Assembly: GCA_029959085.1 (NCBI GenBank) | Contig: JARWIR010000001.1 | Span: 65,038,899-65,102,898, forward strand | Source of the DNA: Nemophila menziesii | Lineage: Eukaryota > Streptophyta > Magnoliopsida > Boraginales > Hydrophyllaceae | DNA: 64,000 bases | Direction: 5' to 3' | Part shown: piece by piece, positions 45,281 through 56,440 of the stretch | Layout: every line of letters begins with the position of its first letter | How positions within the stretch are numbered: position 1 is the stretch's first letter | Translations under genes and position numbers: made by a program | The notes under the pieces: model-generated | The model's database searches: none | What the model saw: only the letters and a program-made list of their open reading frames with translations | What the model was told of the DNA's origin: nothing

Positions 45281-46980
45281 TGTCATCTCCAAAAGAGTTA
45301 TAATTAAACCAACGCTAGGGGAAGAACCTACCCGCAACTGTACAGATCGTTGACAAGTAATAAAAACTTAAGTACAAAGGACAATAGTCTCCACATGGAC
45401 TATCAAGGTTATATTAATTGTGTTTTGTGAGTATAATAGATTAGTTGTCAATAAATTACAAATAATATAAATATAGTGTTTGTTTGGTTTTCGATATTAG
45501 AACTAATGCAAGTAATAAAAGTGAAATAATAAAGAAAGGAATTCAAAAGTGAAAATAATTGAACTAACGAAAGCTTGAGTATGAGAGAGATGTGCTTGAA
45601 TCTTGCTAATAAATCCAAAAGTCAACTAATTTGATGTTTGTAGATGTAAGGGAAAATTAGCTATTTCTCATTAGTCGGGATTCAATGGTATTCCTATATA
45701 CCTTCTGGGTAGATAGGAAGCTATCATACTAAACCTTTGGACGTTAATTGGTTCAATCACTAACGACTACTTGCTAGTCAAGGCTTGTCGGCTCACTAAC
45801 ACATACCAAGCGCCTATATACTATGTCTGTAATTAAACTCCCCCTTCCTAGATTATTATTTATTTAAATAATGTAATCATAAAATCCAAATACCATCAAA
45901 TTAGTCTTTTAAGGTTCATACTTAAGCAGTTCTCAAGCAATAAAATGTTTAGTTCATACTCAAATAATAAAAACGTGTAGCTAATAATGTGAAAGTCAAG
46001 TTTAGAACAAAAAACAGAATAAAATTAACCTATGTTTGGATAGAAAGTGATAAAGGATAAGGATGAATGGTGTAATTGGGTGTAGAATCTCTTCTCCTCT
46101 TCTTCTTCCTTGCTCCTGGCGTTTTCAACTCCCCAAATGGATGTAATATTTTAAGTGTAATAATTTTGGAACTACTAAGAGCATGTCTACGAATGATTTT
46201 CTCAAAATCCCTTCAAGTGCTTCTAGTTTTTTGAAAATGATTTTGACCTTTAAAATCGCTTTTAGGAGAATCACTAGATCGGTGCTTATTAAGAAAAAAC
46301 ACTTAATGTGTTAATAGATTCCAACAAATTTTTAAATAATTTTACAAATGTTGTAACTTTTATAAAAAACACTATCAACTCTAAAGTAAGAAATCCAAAA
46401 CGGGATTTAATAAGCTTATTAACTTTGTTAACAACGTTGGAGTCTTATGGGCTCACTCAATTGGGTCAAAGATAACCCATACCGTTTTTAACTAATAATG
46501 GACAAGTTCGAGTCATAGTGGAAGCAAATAGCATAACTTCTTCATCTCAACTTTGAATTCAAATTCGTCTCTTCTCATGCGTCACTAACTTCAAGATCTA
46601 TCCAAATCAAAAGGAAGTTATTAAAAATTTCTGAAAATTTAATCGTGGTGACTGAATCAATGGACGTTAAGGATTTTGCCAGTAAATGCTCCAACTAATC
46701 CAAAGTGACTTTTTACTCTTTATACGCCTTGGCTTGGGGTTGGTCTTGAATTCTTGACTTCTCCTTTTAATATTGGCACCTTATTTCAACCATGTACCTA
46801 AAATCTACACACGTATCACACAATTAAAGTACAAAGACTCTGTAAATAGCAATATCTCTAAAACTAGAGGGAAAAGTATGATATGTCGAATATTAGAGAG
46901 AAATACCCCAATTAGGCCCAAACAACCCCCAAAAATATGTCTCGTGATGGGATTAATTCATCACAAAAAAGGATACATCA
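45281..46980 (-). repeat. LTR of element F
   Basis: About 1700 bp. On the minus strand it begins TGATGTATCCTTTTTTGTGATGAATTAATCC at 46980 and ends GGAGATGACA at 45281, next to the PBS. The tip inverted repeat is decayed (ACGAGACATA). The central part has the block order of the other Athila-like LTRs here (GATTCAATGG, GTCGGCTCACTAACACATACC, CAGTTCTCAAG). The partner LTR is absent. Confidence 0.8.
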
Positions 46981-47999
46981 GATTTCTAATAAAAGCTTAG
47001 AGTTTTGCTCATCACGGGTATTAGAAACTCAACTTGTAGCGATTATGGCATTCTAGGTTCTTAAATCACAATTTCTTTCTCTTAAGGACCATTGCTCACT
47101 GATGTATCTATATTTGTGATAAAATAATCTAGTCATGGGACATCATTTTAGATAAATTATATGCTTAGTTGAGGGGGTTTTCCCCATTATTTCACAATTT
47201 ATCCATTCTTACCATGTTTTGTTACTTTTAGAGCATTTTATAGGTAATTTATGTGTTAAATGTGAAGATCTTAGTTATAATGATGATATTAGATGCCAAG
47301 ACATGAATAATAAGTTGGGGAAATAAGATAATTTTGGATATGATCTGATGGTGTTTTGGTGGTGTTCAGGTATGTGGTAAAGGTTTAGTGAAACTTTGAT
47401 AGAGTTTGGGTGTTGGAGAAGAAGAAGTCTTAATAATTTGATTGTTGATAGGAACGCAATCTCTTCACGTAACTGTTCAAGCAACATCGTGCAGTATACC
47501 ACATCGGTTGGTGCGGTATACCACACACAATTTTTGTGGTAACGAGACACGGGATGTAGCTTCTCGCGGTACGGTATTCGCCAATACGGTCCCGCGGTAT
47601 ATGGAAGGTAGGCGCAGTGTGCCGCAAGAATCCATCCTTTCTCTCGGCTTCAAAACCATATTATTCACTGACGCACCGTGGTGACACTATAATTGTGTCG
47701 TGCACCACGGTGAAGCATCTAGTGTACCGCAAAGCGTCTCGTAATTCTCCTATTAATTCGAATTACATGTCCACTTTCACCACGATATGGCTACGGTGCA
47801 CTGCGGATAGGGTGCGGTGTACCGCATGTAATAACTACATGATACTTTTTATCTTCTTTTTCACCCCAAACTCAAATCTTGGACTACCTGGCTACACATC
47901 AAAAGTACTAATACCTTTCTCATTAATTAAAAGAGCTAAAATTTTACTAACTCATACTACTAAACTAAAAATAAAAAATGCATGAAAGCTTTAAAATTC
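46981..47999. repeat. Composite remnant: LTR tip plus internal segment
   Basis: An LTR-tip-like TGATGTATCTATATTTGTGATAAAATAATC starts at 47100 and carries GGGACATCATTTTAG. From about 47290 the sequence instead resembles the 3' non-coding interior of H and B read on the same strand, ending with CATCAAAAGTACTAATACCTTTCTC (compare H 54924-54950). It includes a GC-rich patch of CGGTATACC-like palindromes at 47490-47830. Boundaries are not resolvable by eye. Confidence 0.4.
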
Positions 48000-49478
48000 A
48001 CATGACATCTTTTTGGGTGTTTATGGGACCTAAGTGAGGTATTATATCCTAATATTTGGCATATTGTACTTTTCTCTCTTACTTTGGACATGTTGCTATT
48101 ATAAAGTTTTTGTGCCTTAATTATGTGTTGAGTGTGTATATTTTAGGTATGATTGACACAAAATGCCAAGATTATGAGGATAAGTCGAAAAGTCAAGTCC
48201 TACCCCAATCTAAGGCGTAAAATAAGCTTAAACTCACTTTGGAAAAGTTAGAGTCTTTACTGGCGAGATCTTGACGTCACATTGACTCACTCACCATAAA
48301 TAATTGGTCAAATATTTGGACTTAATTCCTTTATATTTGGATAGAGATTGAATTTGGTGACATTTTAGAAGTGACGGAAGTCAATTAGGAGTTGAAATGA
48401 AGAAGTTATGTCATTTGCTTCCAATGTGACTCGAACTAGTCCAACACTAGGCAAAAAACGGGTTGGGCTACTTTAACCGATCTAAGTGAGCCCATTAGGC
48501 TCCCAAAACGTTTATATCCTAGCATATAAGTATTTTTGCAACTCATAATTTACAGACCTCAATCAGTTTATCAATTTGACGCCGAAAGAAGAGCAGTAGA
48601 GAAGAAGGATAAGGGTTTTTCACAAAACCTCATCATTCCTCAGCATTCCAACACGGCATAATTTTGTAACTTAGAGTAATTTTATTCTATTTTGTCTTTT
48701 AAACACGATTCTTACATGTTTATTCATTAGTTTTTATATTTTCATTATGAACTAAACCCTCATTGCTTGAGGATTGCTTTTGTATGAACCTGTGTTAGTT
48801 AATTGAATGTTCTATTGAATTTGGGACCGTGTTTATTCAAGTGAGTATTATATTTCCATTGAATAATGTTTGTAATCATTCCTATTCATATTTTGGCCAA
48901 ATAGTGGGTAGTTTGAGTGATAAGGCTATTTCCCGGGAGGTGGTTCGAGTTACGGATATAACATATAGACGTTTGGTATGCGTTAATAAACCGAGAGGTC
49001 TTGACTAACCAAGTAGTCATCAGGGTTTGAATAGGTATGTACAATTGCTTTCTAAGCTACCCTGACGGGAGTTAGAGAGATAATTGAATATCAACTAATG
49101 TCAAACTACCACCTCGCCCTTATTCCTAGAAACATTACATTGACTTCATTTGGAATTACTAGAAAAACTCAAGCACCTTTCACATCTATTACTATCTCAT
49201 TTAGTTTCACCGCAATTTCTATTTTAGCTCTTATTTCCGTTAATTGTCTTAGCTTATTATCTTTAAAACTAAAAAAATATTACTTTCATGTCTCTTACTT
49301 TACAAATTACATAATAATACTTTAGAAATACATTAAAAATAACTTTGATAGTCCCTTTGGAGACGATAATCACTTTATACTTATCACATTATATTACTTG
49401 TCAACGCCCCCGTACACTTGCGGGTAAGAAAGGTCCTCCCTTGTGTCGATTTATATATCACGCTCGGGGGGATCAACA
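48000..49478 (+). repeat. LTR of element G
   Basis: Plus-strand LTR ending TTATATATCACGCTCGGGGGGATCAACA at 49478. Blocks seen in LTR C recur in order: TTGTGTGTT-like, AAGATTATGAGGATAAG, GAAGAAGAGCAG, CGGGAGGTGGTT and CTACCCTGACGGGAGTTAGAGAG. The start near 48000 (TGACATCTTTTTGGG) is uncertain because of the composite on its left. Confidence 0.7.
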
Positions 49479-49484
49479 AGTTTT

Positions 49485-49502
49485 TGGAGCCACTGTCGGG
49501 GA
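49485..49502 (+). other. Primer-binding site of element G (mutated)
   Basis: TGGAGCCACTGTCGGGGA after the AGTTTT spacer. Four or so changes from the tRNA-Asp complement. Confidence 0.75.
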
Positions 49503-49619
49503 CTATATTATTTTTTTTTGTTTTTTTGTTTAATTATAGTTGTGTTTAGTTGTTTTTAATTTTACTTTTCTTTTTGTTTTTGTTTCGTGTTCCAATTCTT
49601 TTTGACTGGGTATGCAAGC

Positions 49620-50229
49620 GAGTGTCTAGACCGCCAGCCATCTAAGACAATCCCAGATTGGGATGCACTTCAAGTAAGGTGTTTGGACCATTTATATCCA
49701 TAAAGTATGAGGATGAAAGATCAAGTTGATCTTGAAAATTTCAAACAAGAAGCTGGTGAAACTCTAGGGGAAACATGGACTAGATTTCAACAACAATTGA
49801 CAAGGTGCCCACTTTATGAGTATACTCCTTTGATACCAAGGTCTATGTTTTACGAGGGACTTGATGAGAGTTCAAGGTTAAGAGTTAATAATCTTGGTGG
49901 TCGTAGTTTTGTATCGACAGATCCTTTTCAAGGTGCGAACTCAATGGAGAAAATAATAGACAACGAAATAAGTTGGCCAGCATAGCGAGCACAAAGATGT
50001 GTGTTACATGCTAACTGTGAGACCGCAGTGGATGACAAATTTTATACATTGGAGAATCAGGTGAAACAATTAATGTTGGTTGTGAAAGAGGGATTCCAAA
50101 GTAGGCAAAAAGAGTTCAAAGTTGTACAGGAGTCGTTTGGGTGTTCTATTTGTGGAGCCAATGATCATGCTTGGGAAGAGTGCCAAAGCAACCCAGAATC
50201 CATGGCTAATCGAGGTAACCACTATGTGG
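49620..50229 (+). pseudogene. Element G gag, 5' part (split by element H)
   Basis: Begins abruptly in mid-Gag. MRMKDQVDLENFKQEAGETLGETWTRFQQQ in two parts, CPLYEY, MFYEGLDESSRLRV and DNEISWPA (49707-49985) are the retrotransposon Gag core. A stop at 49983, then CETAVDDKFYTLENQVKQL and a complete zinc knuckle CSICGANDHAWEEC near 50140-50181. The coding sequence stops at 50229, where H with its GTGGT duplication is inserted, and resumes at 57964. The Gag N-terminus is deleted. Confidence 0.85.
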
Positions 50230-50234
50230 GTGGT

Positions 50235-51744
50235 TGGTGTGGCCTAAGGTGTGATAAAAAGATGTATAAAATAAGTGCAAATAAACACCCTAAACTAACA
50301 CGGTATTGCAAGTATTACAGGACATATGCAAGTTTTAATGATAAGAAGATTCGTTCCTCAAGGACTGACGAAAGTTAGAGAGAACTTATGCAAGTTATCA
50401 AGTGCAGATATTAAAGATAGAAAAGATAATACGCAAATAGAAAGAAAAGATAGATAAACATTTATTTGGTTTTTCTAATAAATAAACTAAACTAGTAAAC
50501 TAAAGACAGAAAATAAATAAAAGAAAAGGAGATAGTATGAAAGTTAGCTTGAGTTATTAGCATGCAATCCCCACTAGTTTTTCCGTTCTAAACATGTAAG
50601 GGTAAATTATGTAGTATTTCCCTAATCGGTCCCAATTCGCTATCGGTAGTTTAAAATAGGATTTACCTGTGTCAATAAGGCTTCCTAAGCAAACTTTTCC
50701 TGTAATTGGTAAATAGTCACAAGAACTAAACCATAGTGATTATCTAGCTAGGTTGGGTTGTCAGATCAGACCTAATACTAGACGTTATGTGCTAAACATG
50801 CAATTAAACACCGTTGTCAATGGTGACCTAATTACTAGATGGTAATTCTATATGGGTGCACTTCCACAAGAACACAGAATATAAATCCAAACACATAAAC
50901 AGAGAATAAAAACTATAATTCTATTTAAAACATTAAGTTCCCAAATTAGATAGATGTCAATCAAAACTAGGGTTCATACATATATGCTAAACACTCAAAC
51001 TAAAAGGAAGTAATTCATACTAAGAAGAGAAGAGAAAAGAATTACAAAATAAGAGGTTGAAGGAGACATAGTTGTTGCACAGTTCCTTCCAGACTTCTTC
51101 TCTTGTGTTGCAGCTTCCTCTTGGCCTTAGGGTCTGGCCAAGGATGATTTTAGAGTGTTAAGAGGCTGTATTTATAGGGTATAGGAAGACCTAATTCGTT
51201 TTCTTGAAGGAGAAGGAAAGTAATAGACTCCTAGTCCAACTCAAATTCGTATGGAAATAAAGATAAACACTGCTGGACCGTTTTGAGCATATCTTCTTCG
51301 TTATTGGTCGGTTTGAGCTCCATAAGATACCAAAAGAATCGCAACAGAATTATCTTGCCCTGAAAGAAGGAAATTACCAAAATCGGCCTATTTTTTAGGT
51401 AAAAACGCACATCTTTAGACGTGTATGCAGTATCCCAGATTTAGGCAGCTTTTCCTTTTCCATCTTTTTAGCTTTTGTTTCCTTATCTCCAATTACCATG
51501 CAAATCTCTTTCCATAAGTTGTAATCTTTGACTTGGAATCTAATTAATCTCCATAATTATCTTTAAAGTTTCACACTAAATAAACAATTAAACCCAATAT
51601 GCTCTAAAAAATAATAATTCTACAAATCAAGACTCAAAATAGGAAAGTGCACTAAATTAAGCTAAGATCGACCTATAAACTAATAAATAAGCCTAAAATG
51701 ATGTCTCATGAGTATATTTTATTATCACAAATGAGAAGACATCA
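50235..51744 (-). repeat. 3' LTR of element H
   Basis: 1510 bp, minus strand from TGATGTCTTCTCATTTGTGATAATA to GGCCACACCA. Differs from the 5' LTR at scattered single sites and small indels (for example GATAAAAAGATG against GATATAAAGATG, and the length of a T run near 50335). Confidence 0.95.
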
Positions 51745-51780
51745 AGACCCCCAACTCAAAGTTGTATCGTCCCGATACAA
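51745..51780 (-). other. Polypurine tract region and covarying hairpin of element H
   Basis: The minus strand reads TTTGAGTTGGGGGTCT next to the LTR, a good plus-strand primer. At 51762-51769 and 51773-51780 lies a perfect 8-bp inverted repeat TTGTATCG, loop TCC, CGATACAA, equivalent in position to the different stem of B. Confidence 0.7.
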
Positions 51781-54290
51781 TAAAAGTAAAGAACAGTAGG
51801 GTAGTCAAAATAAACAAGAAGAAGTCGGAGGAGAACAAGAACAGAATATAATGAATGATCCTAGAGCATAAAATCCAAAAAATCTCATGTAGTAATGCTC
51901 AAGAAATAATGCACAAATATGCCTAATATACATGTAATCAACATTCCATAAATTCAAGTTAAGATTAATTTCGTAATGCCAGAAGGAGAGGATGATAACT
52001 TAGTTCAGGTTAATGGCTATAGGTTGTTCATAGGTCCCAACATAGCATCCAATGGTCCACTTAACTACTACCTAATAGCTCAATTGTTTCTCCATCTAGT
52101 AGTTAGAAATCCTAAGGTCTTGGGTTATAACTTGGCTTAAGGACGGGTGTGGTATATTTGGATAATGAAAAGTGAGCTTTTGGCTCTCTCCTCACTAGCC
52201 ATCAACGAATCGCCCTAGAGTTTGAGTTTTCACTCGAAGATGTTCTCACTCAACCCAATTTATTGATGCTTTTTATTGTGCATCCCCAATAATCCCAATT
52301 AAAACCTTTGATGATATAAAATCCACTTTGCCGGTCCGAATATATATTATTTTCATATCAATTTCTCTTTTATATAGCTATGACTCTCTTCTTGATGTTC
52401 GAGATATCACACTATTTTTTTTATATATATATTCTTTCTTTTTTAATGCCCTTGTTGGCAAATTTAGCTCGTAGCTTCTTTTCCATTCACTATTACCCCG
52501 ACAAAGGGTTACAATAAAAAAAATTCATCATCAATAAATTTACAATTACAATTCCCAAAACCCAATGTTCCTAATGATGAAACCCACCACCCCAAACTCA
52601 AGCTCTAAAACGAGTTGTCTCAGGTTTTGCGATTCGAGTGCGGGTCATATAGATAAGTCCTAAAAACTAGGGTATGGATTATAATGTGTTTCAAATAAAA
52701 GGCTTTAGAAAGGCTCAGAGGGGCTAAGACGGATAAATAACAATAATATCAAACAAAAGGGTGAGAAAGTTTAAAGGCTTCAAGTGTTTTATCATGAAAG
52801 AACTGCCTTAGTCATTTTTCTAACTACCGGATTTTGTTACTTTTTCACTAATAGTTCATAGTCAAGTGGGTTTTCAACTAATTTTAAACCTCACGTTCTA
52901 CACACCAAATAATTCTCCCTAAGTTTCAACATACTTCTTAGCATTGCTCATTAACTTTTCTATCTTTTATTTCCTGTTTTCATACATGCATTTAAACAAT
53001 TTTGTTGCATCTTTCAAAAACATACTACCTACTATCATTAACTTAATTAAATCATGCTCAATAGGTACATTCAAAGATATTCTATGCCTAATTCAACCCA
53101 AAAATTTTTAAATTTTATGTAAAAACAAAAAGGAAGATGAGGACAACGAATCCCCACCCCCAACTAAAAAATGAGCCGTGTCCCCACGATTCGAAAAAAG
53201 ACTCAAGAAAAATAAAATTTAAAATTAGCATATATATTGCACATAAAGAAATGGTAGGGAAGAAAGAAAACATACTCTTCGAGGCTATTACCTCGCCTTG
53301 TTGATACTCGGATTAAATTCTAATGTATTTTCTTCACCCAACTTCTTATTCGCTTTTCGATCAGGACATGTGATCATAATAGGATATTGCATTATATAAC
53401 GTCATGGGAGAGATCGAAAATCCGTATCACCTCCTCATAGATCAATTGTGCCACATCTTTTTCTTCTCACACAATACAATTCACAAACAACCCAAGCATT
53501 CCAAATTTCCACGAATCTTCATGTATTCTCTTTCAACTTCTTCTTCAAATACTTTCTTATAAGAAAAAGGTAGTTCCTTTAATTGTTTCCTTGGAAAAGC
53601 TATCATGGCCATTGAAGCTTTCTCTTTTCCTTCGGGTGTAGGGTCGTTGATTTGTAGAGGTTGTGTTGTCTCCTTCACTAAAGTTGGAATCTTTTTTGCC
53701 CATTGAATCAAACACAGCTAGCTAACCTCTCTTTTCATGACCTATTTTACCCTTTGAATTGGAACTCGGACTTTTCTCACTTGATTTCTTCTCAATTAAA
53801 TTTAATACCTTGATTTCTTCATCTCCCATATAGTAGATAATGTTCATGTTCTCTTAATCATCTCAATTGACCCCCAACTCAAAGCTTTAACCACTCTTGA
53901 AATTTGAAAATCTTGATTATTGGTTGTACAAGCTTAATTTGGGTTAGGAAAGGTGATTTGATGATGATTCTCTATGTGGGTAAGATGGATTCTTCATGGA
54001 TTGGCTTGGATTTAAGAAATTGAAGGATGAATTTTTAAAATTTAAGCATTTGTTTCTTGGATTCAAGGTGTTTTAGGATGATATAGGTGGTTGAATCTTC
54101 TTTGTAATGATGTGGAGAATGAATTGGATGTGTTTCCAAGGTGATTGGGTAGTGTTTTGATGATTGGTGAAGATTTTTATGAGCTTCAATGGAGTTGAGA
54201 GAGTTTTGGGGAAGAAGGAGAAGCTTAAGGATTGAAAAATTCGTAATAGAGCAACCTCCTCACCCTTATAACCTAAAAAACGCGTTTTTT
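51781..54290 (-). other. 3' non-coding region of element H
   Basis: Shares ordered blocks with B 12167-14230 (see that entry). The only ORF of note on the element strand, 53711-53481 (MIQWAKKIPTLVKETTQP, then LKELPFSYKKVFEEEVERE), is charged and could be a scrap of a former downstream ORF. I cannot assign it. Confidence 0.5.
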
Positions 54291-54294
54291 CTCT

Positions 54295-54870
54295 CTCTCC
54301 AGCGGTTCCGGTCGGTATACCGGCTGTGGGGCCAGGTATACCGGAGTTCTGGCTTTCGAAATTTTTCTCTCTCTGCATAAAACGCGTGGTGACACCCCGT
54401 GGCACTGGTTTTCTGGCCGGCATACCGGACTTCTTTCCGGTATACCGGTCGGGAACGAAATCCTTCCCAACAGCTAGATCTCGAAAAGTTATGCAGTTTA
54501 GGCTCAAAGATCACCTGATTCCGAAATCCGAGCGCAAAGATATGACTTGCCGAAGTTTTCTCAAATTGTGTCAATTTTTTTTTTCGACACAGCGAGTGTG
54601 GGCGGTATACCGCGCAAAGGGTCCGGTACACCGCCACATCTGATGCTCCAAAAAATTTCGTCCGTCAATAAACGCGCGCCACATGCCCGTGACACGGGGT
54701 TTTTTTGCTCTCGCGGTATACCGCGCATATGGTCCGGTATACCGGACTCATCGATCAGATTTTTTTTTCTCCTCTGGATAAAACACGTGGCATCCACCCG
54801 TGTTACGGGTTTTCTTCACCTGTGGTATACCGCGGCTGAGGTCCGGTATACCGCACCTGTGGTCAGAATT
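54295..54870. repeat. Tandem array of paired CGGTATACCG palindromes (element H)
   Basis: About five GC-rich units of roughly 105-115 bp. Each has a CGTG/CACG-rich lead, then two palindromes 20-22 bp apart (starts 54313/54335, 54417/54437, 54602/54623, 54712/54733, 54823/54843). The best copies are CGCGGTATACCGCG (54712-54725), TCCGGTATACCGGA (54733-54746) and CCGGTATACCGG (54437-54448). The array sits just downstream of the gag stop in element orientation and contrasts with AT-rich surroundings. Confidence 0.8.
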
Positions 54871-55087
54871 TTCCGAAAATTTTTGTTCTTCATTCCCTAA
54901 CTCGATTTCTCCAATACCTAAGCATCAAAAACACTAATACCTTTCTCAAATATGCAATATCAACTAAAATTAACTAAGCTAAACATAAATTAAAAACTAA
55001 AAATGTAAAAACATAAAAGAATTTACGGGTTGTCTCCCGTATAGCACTTTCGTTTAACGTCTTTCAAAGTTAGACGTGTTACCTCGA
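54871..55087 (-). other. Sequence between gag end and palindrome array (element H)
   Basis: Includes CATCAAAAACACTAATACCTTTCTC, shared with 47889-47912, and GTTGTCTCCCGTATAGCACTTTCGTTTAACGTC, the usual sequence just after the ORF end in this family. Confidence 0.5.
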
Positions 55088-56254
55088 TTAAGGATGACGA
55101 AATTTCCACCCTTTGCCTTTAATTCCCACGAACTTTTCAGCTCGATTCTTCATAATCATGGATGGTGCCATCCAAGATTTCGTGGGAAGGGGTGAATCTG
55201 GTGGTAACTCGATTTCAATTGTAGCATTACACTCCTCTGGCAATCCATTCATCTCTTTAGTTTCGAATCTTCGTTTGTTAGAAAGAATGTCCTTCATGAA
55301 TTGACCGTATTTTGACATTCTCGTGAGAGCTTCTACAAACGGGATGCTGATCTTTAACTTGTTCACCATGTCAACGAACTTCTTGAATTCCAGGTCATTG
55401 TCCTTTCTGACACGTGAAGGGAATGGTGGAGGAGGACATGTGTTGGTTACCACTGGGCTCTCTTTCTTTTCTGGTGTCGTCTCTTGGACACTTCTTTGTT
55501 CAACTAACTCTTCGACCTTTTCTTCTGTTGTTTCTTCTCACCCCGTTTCTGAAATAGGGACTGGTTCTGGTTCTGGTCTTGGTGGAGGTAGTTGTTTTCC
55601 ACTTCCTAATTCAACTGCATGGCAAACTTTGTTTTCTGGAGCACTAGTATCACCTTGGAGTTGCCTTTCTGCAAGGATTTTAGTTTTTTCCACCATTTGT
55701 GACACTGTCTGCACCATCTCCATAAGCGCACTCTGTGAGTCTTGGGATTCTTGCTGGCGACTCTCTATACTTTCAATTAGGTTCATTATTTTAGCCATGG
55801 TTGAATTCGAACTCGACGGTTGTTCTTGTACAGTTTGCTGCATTAAATAAGGAAGTGGTTCTTGATAAGCTTCATCATAAATTGGCGCTTCTTGATAGAT
55901 AGGTTGTGGAGGATAATAAGATTGTTGTCGTGGTTGATAATAATCATCATAGTAATGGTTATTATGATAATAATTCTGTTGATCTCCGACCCAATTGTAA
56001 TTCTGTGGGGGTTGATAATCAGCGTAATTTCCTTGACATTGATAATAACCATCATAATAATGGTCTCTTTGATAAGGCATGAAGGAAATTGAGGCTGGGT
56101 TGTTCATGCAATATTCCCACGAGTGATCTCTTGCTCCACAACTAGGACATGAAGTAAAGGTATGTACTAGATTCCTCTGCGCTAGTTTTCGCGATTGTTC
56201 TCGTAATTCCTCAAGTTGTTGGCTTAACTCCTTGAGCTTTAGAGATTCCATCAT
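55088..56254 (-). pseudogene. Element H gag (deleted; one internal stop)
   Basis: Continuous frame of about 389 codons with a single TGA at 55535-55537. Contents in order: a coiled-coil-like LKELSQQLEELREQSRKL, the zinc knuckle CPSCGARDHSWEYC (about 56150-56110), a Tyr/Gln/Pro-rich region, ENKVCHAVELGSGKQLPPPR, CPPPPFPSRVRKDND, FVEALTRMSKY, NGLPEECNAT, and the end KFVGIKGKGWKFRHP. The Gag core upstream is lost: a scrap of the ADLL..FVLLDPEEA block survives at 56319-56258 and then joins the leader directly. The protease is missing exactly as in A. Confidence 0.88.
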
Positions 56255-56319
56255 GTATTAGCTTCTTCAGGATCTAATAGCACGAAACCTTTATCTCCTA
56301 ATAAATCTGCTCTCGCCTA

Positions 56320-56410
56320 AAAAGAATCTGTAAAGACAAAAACTAAAAAGAAAAGCGTAAAATAGAACTAACTAAAATAAAAGCACAAGATAATTGCACA
56401 AGGACTAACG
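56320..56410 (-). other. 5' leader of element H
   Basis: Short T-rich leader with TTTTTAGTTTTTGTCTTTACAG on the minus strand, acceptor-like as in A, B, D and I. Confidence 0.45.
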
Positions 56411-56434
56411 ATGTAGTCCCCGGCAGCGGCGCCA
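56411..56434 (-). other. Primer-binding site of element H (tRNA-Asp type)
   Basis: Minus-strand TGGCGCCGCTGCCGGGGACTAC, identical to that of element A, 6 bases inside the LTR. Confidence 0.9.
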
Positions 56435-56440
56435 AAAACT

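Larger units (their letters stand above)
39890..46980 (-). mobile_element. Element F: Athila-like element with pol, 3'-truncated
   Basis: In minus orientation: LTR 46980-45281, damaged PBS, gag (45164 down to about 43300), protease (about 43257-42950), RT (about 42520-41650), RNase H (about 41650-41000), integrase (about 40902-39900). It is cut at the integrase C-terminus by the LINE remnant. The only Athila-like element here with pol, hence the closest thing to an autonomous relative of A, B, G and H, but decayed throughout. Confidence 0.85.

Noticed and set aside
39890..46980. Element F as a chromovirus
   Set aside because: No chromodomain is visible at the integrase end; the tRNA-Asp PBS and CDLG-type protease point to the Athila group instead.
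47442..47985. Open frames on both strands within 47.4-48.0 kb
   Set aside because: They overlap the non-coding composite that resembles the interior of H and B; no motif.
54266..54900. Overlapping open frames on both strands in the GC-rich array
   Set aside because: They result from the tandem palindromes, which lack stop codons in several frames; no protein family resemblance.
55323..55850. 175-codon open frame on the plus strand
   Set aside because: Antisense to the well-supported gag of element H; composition follows from that gene.
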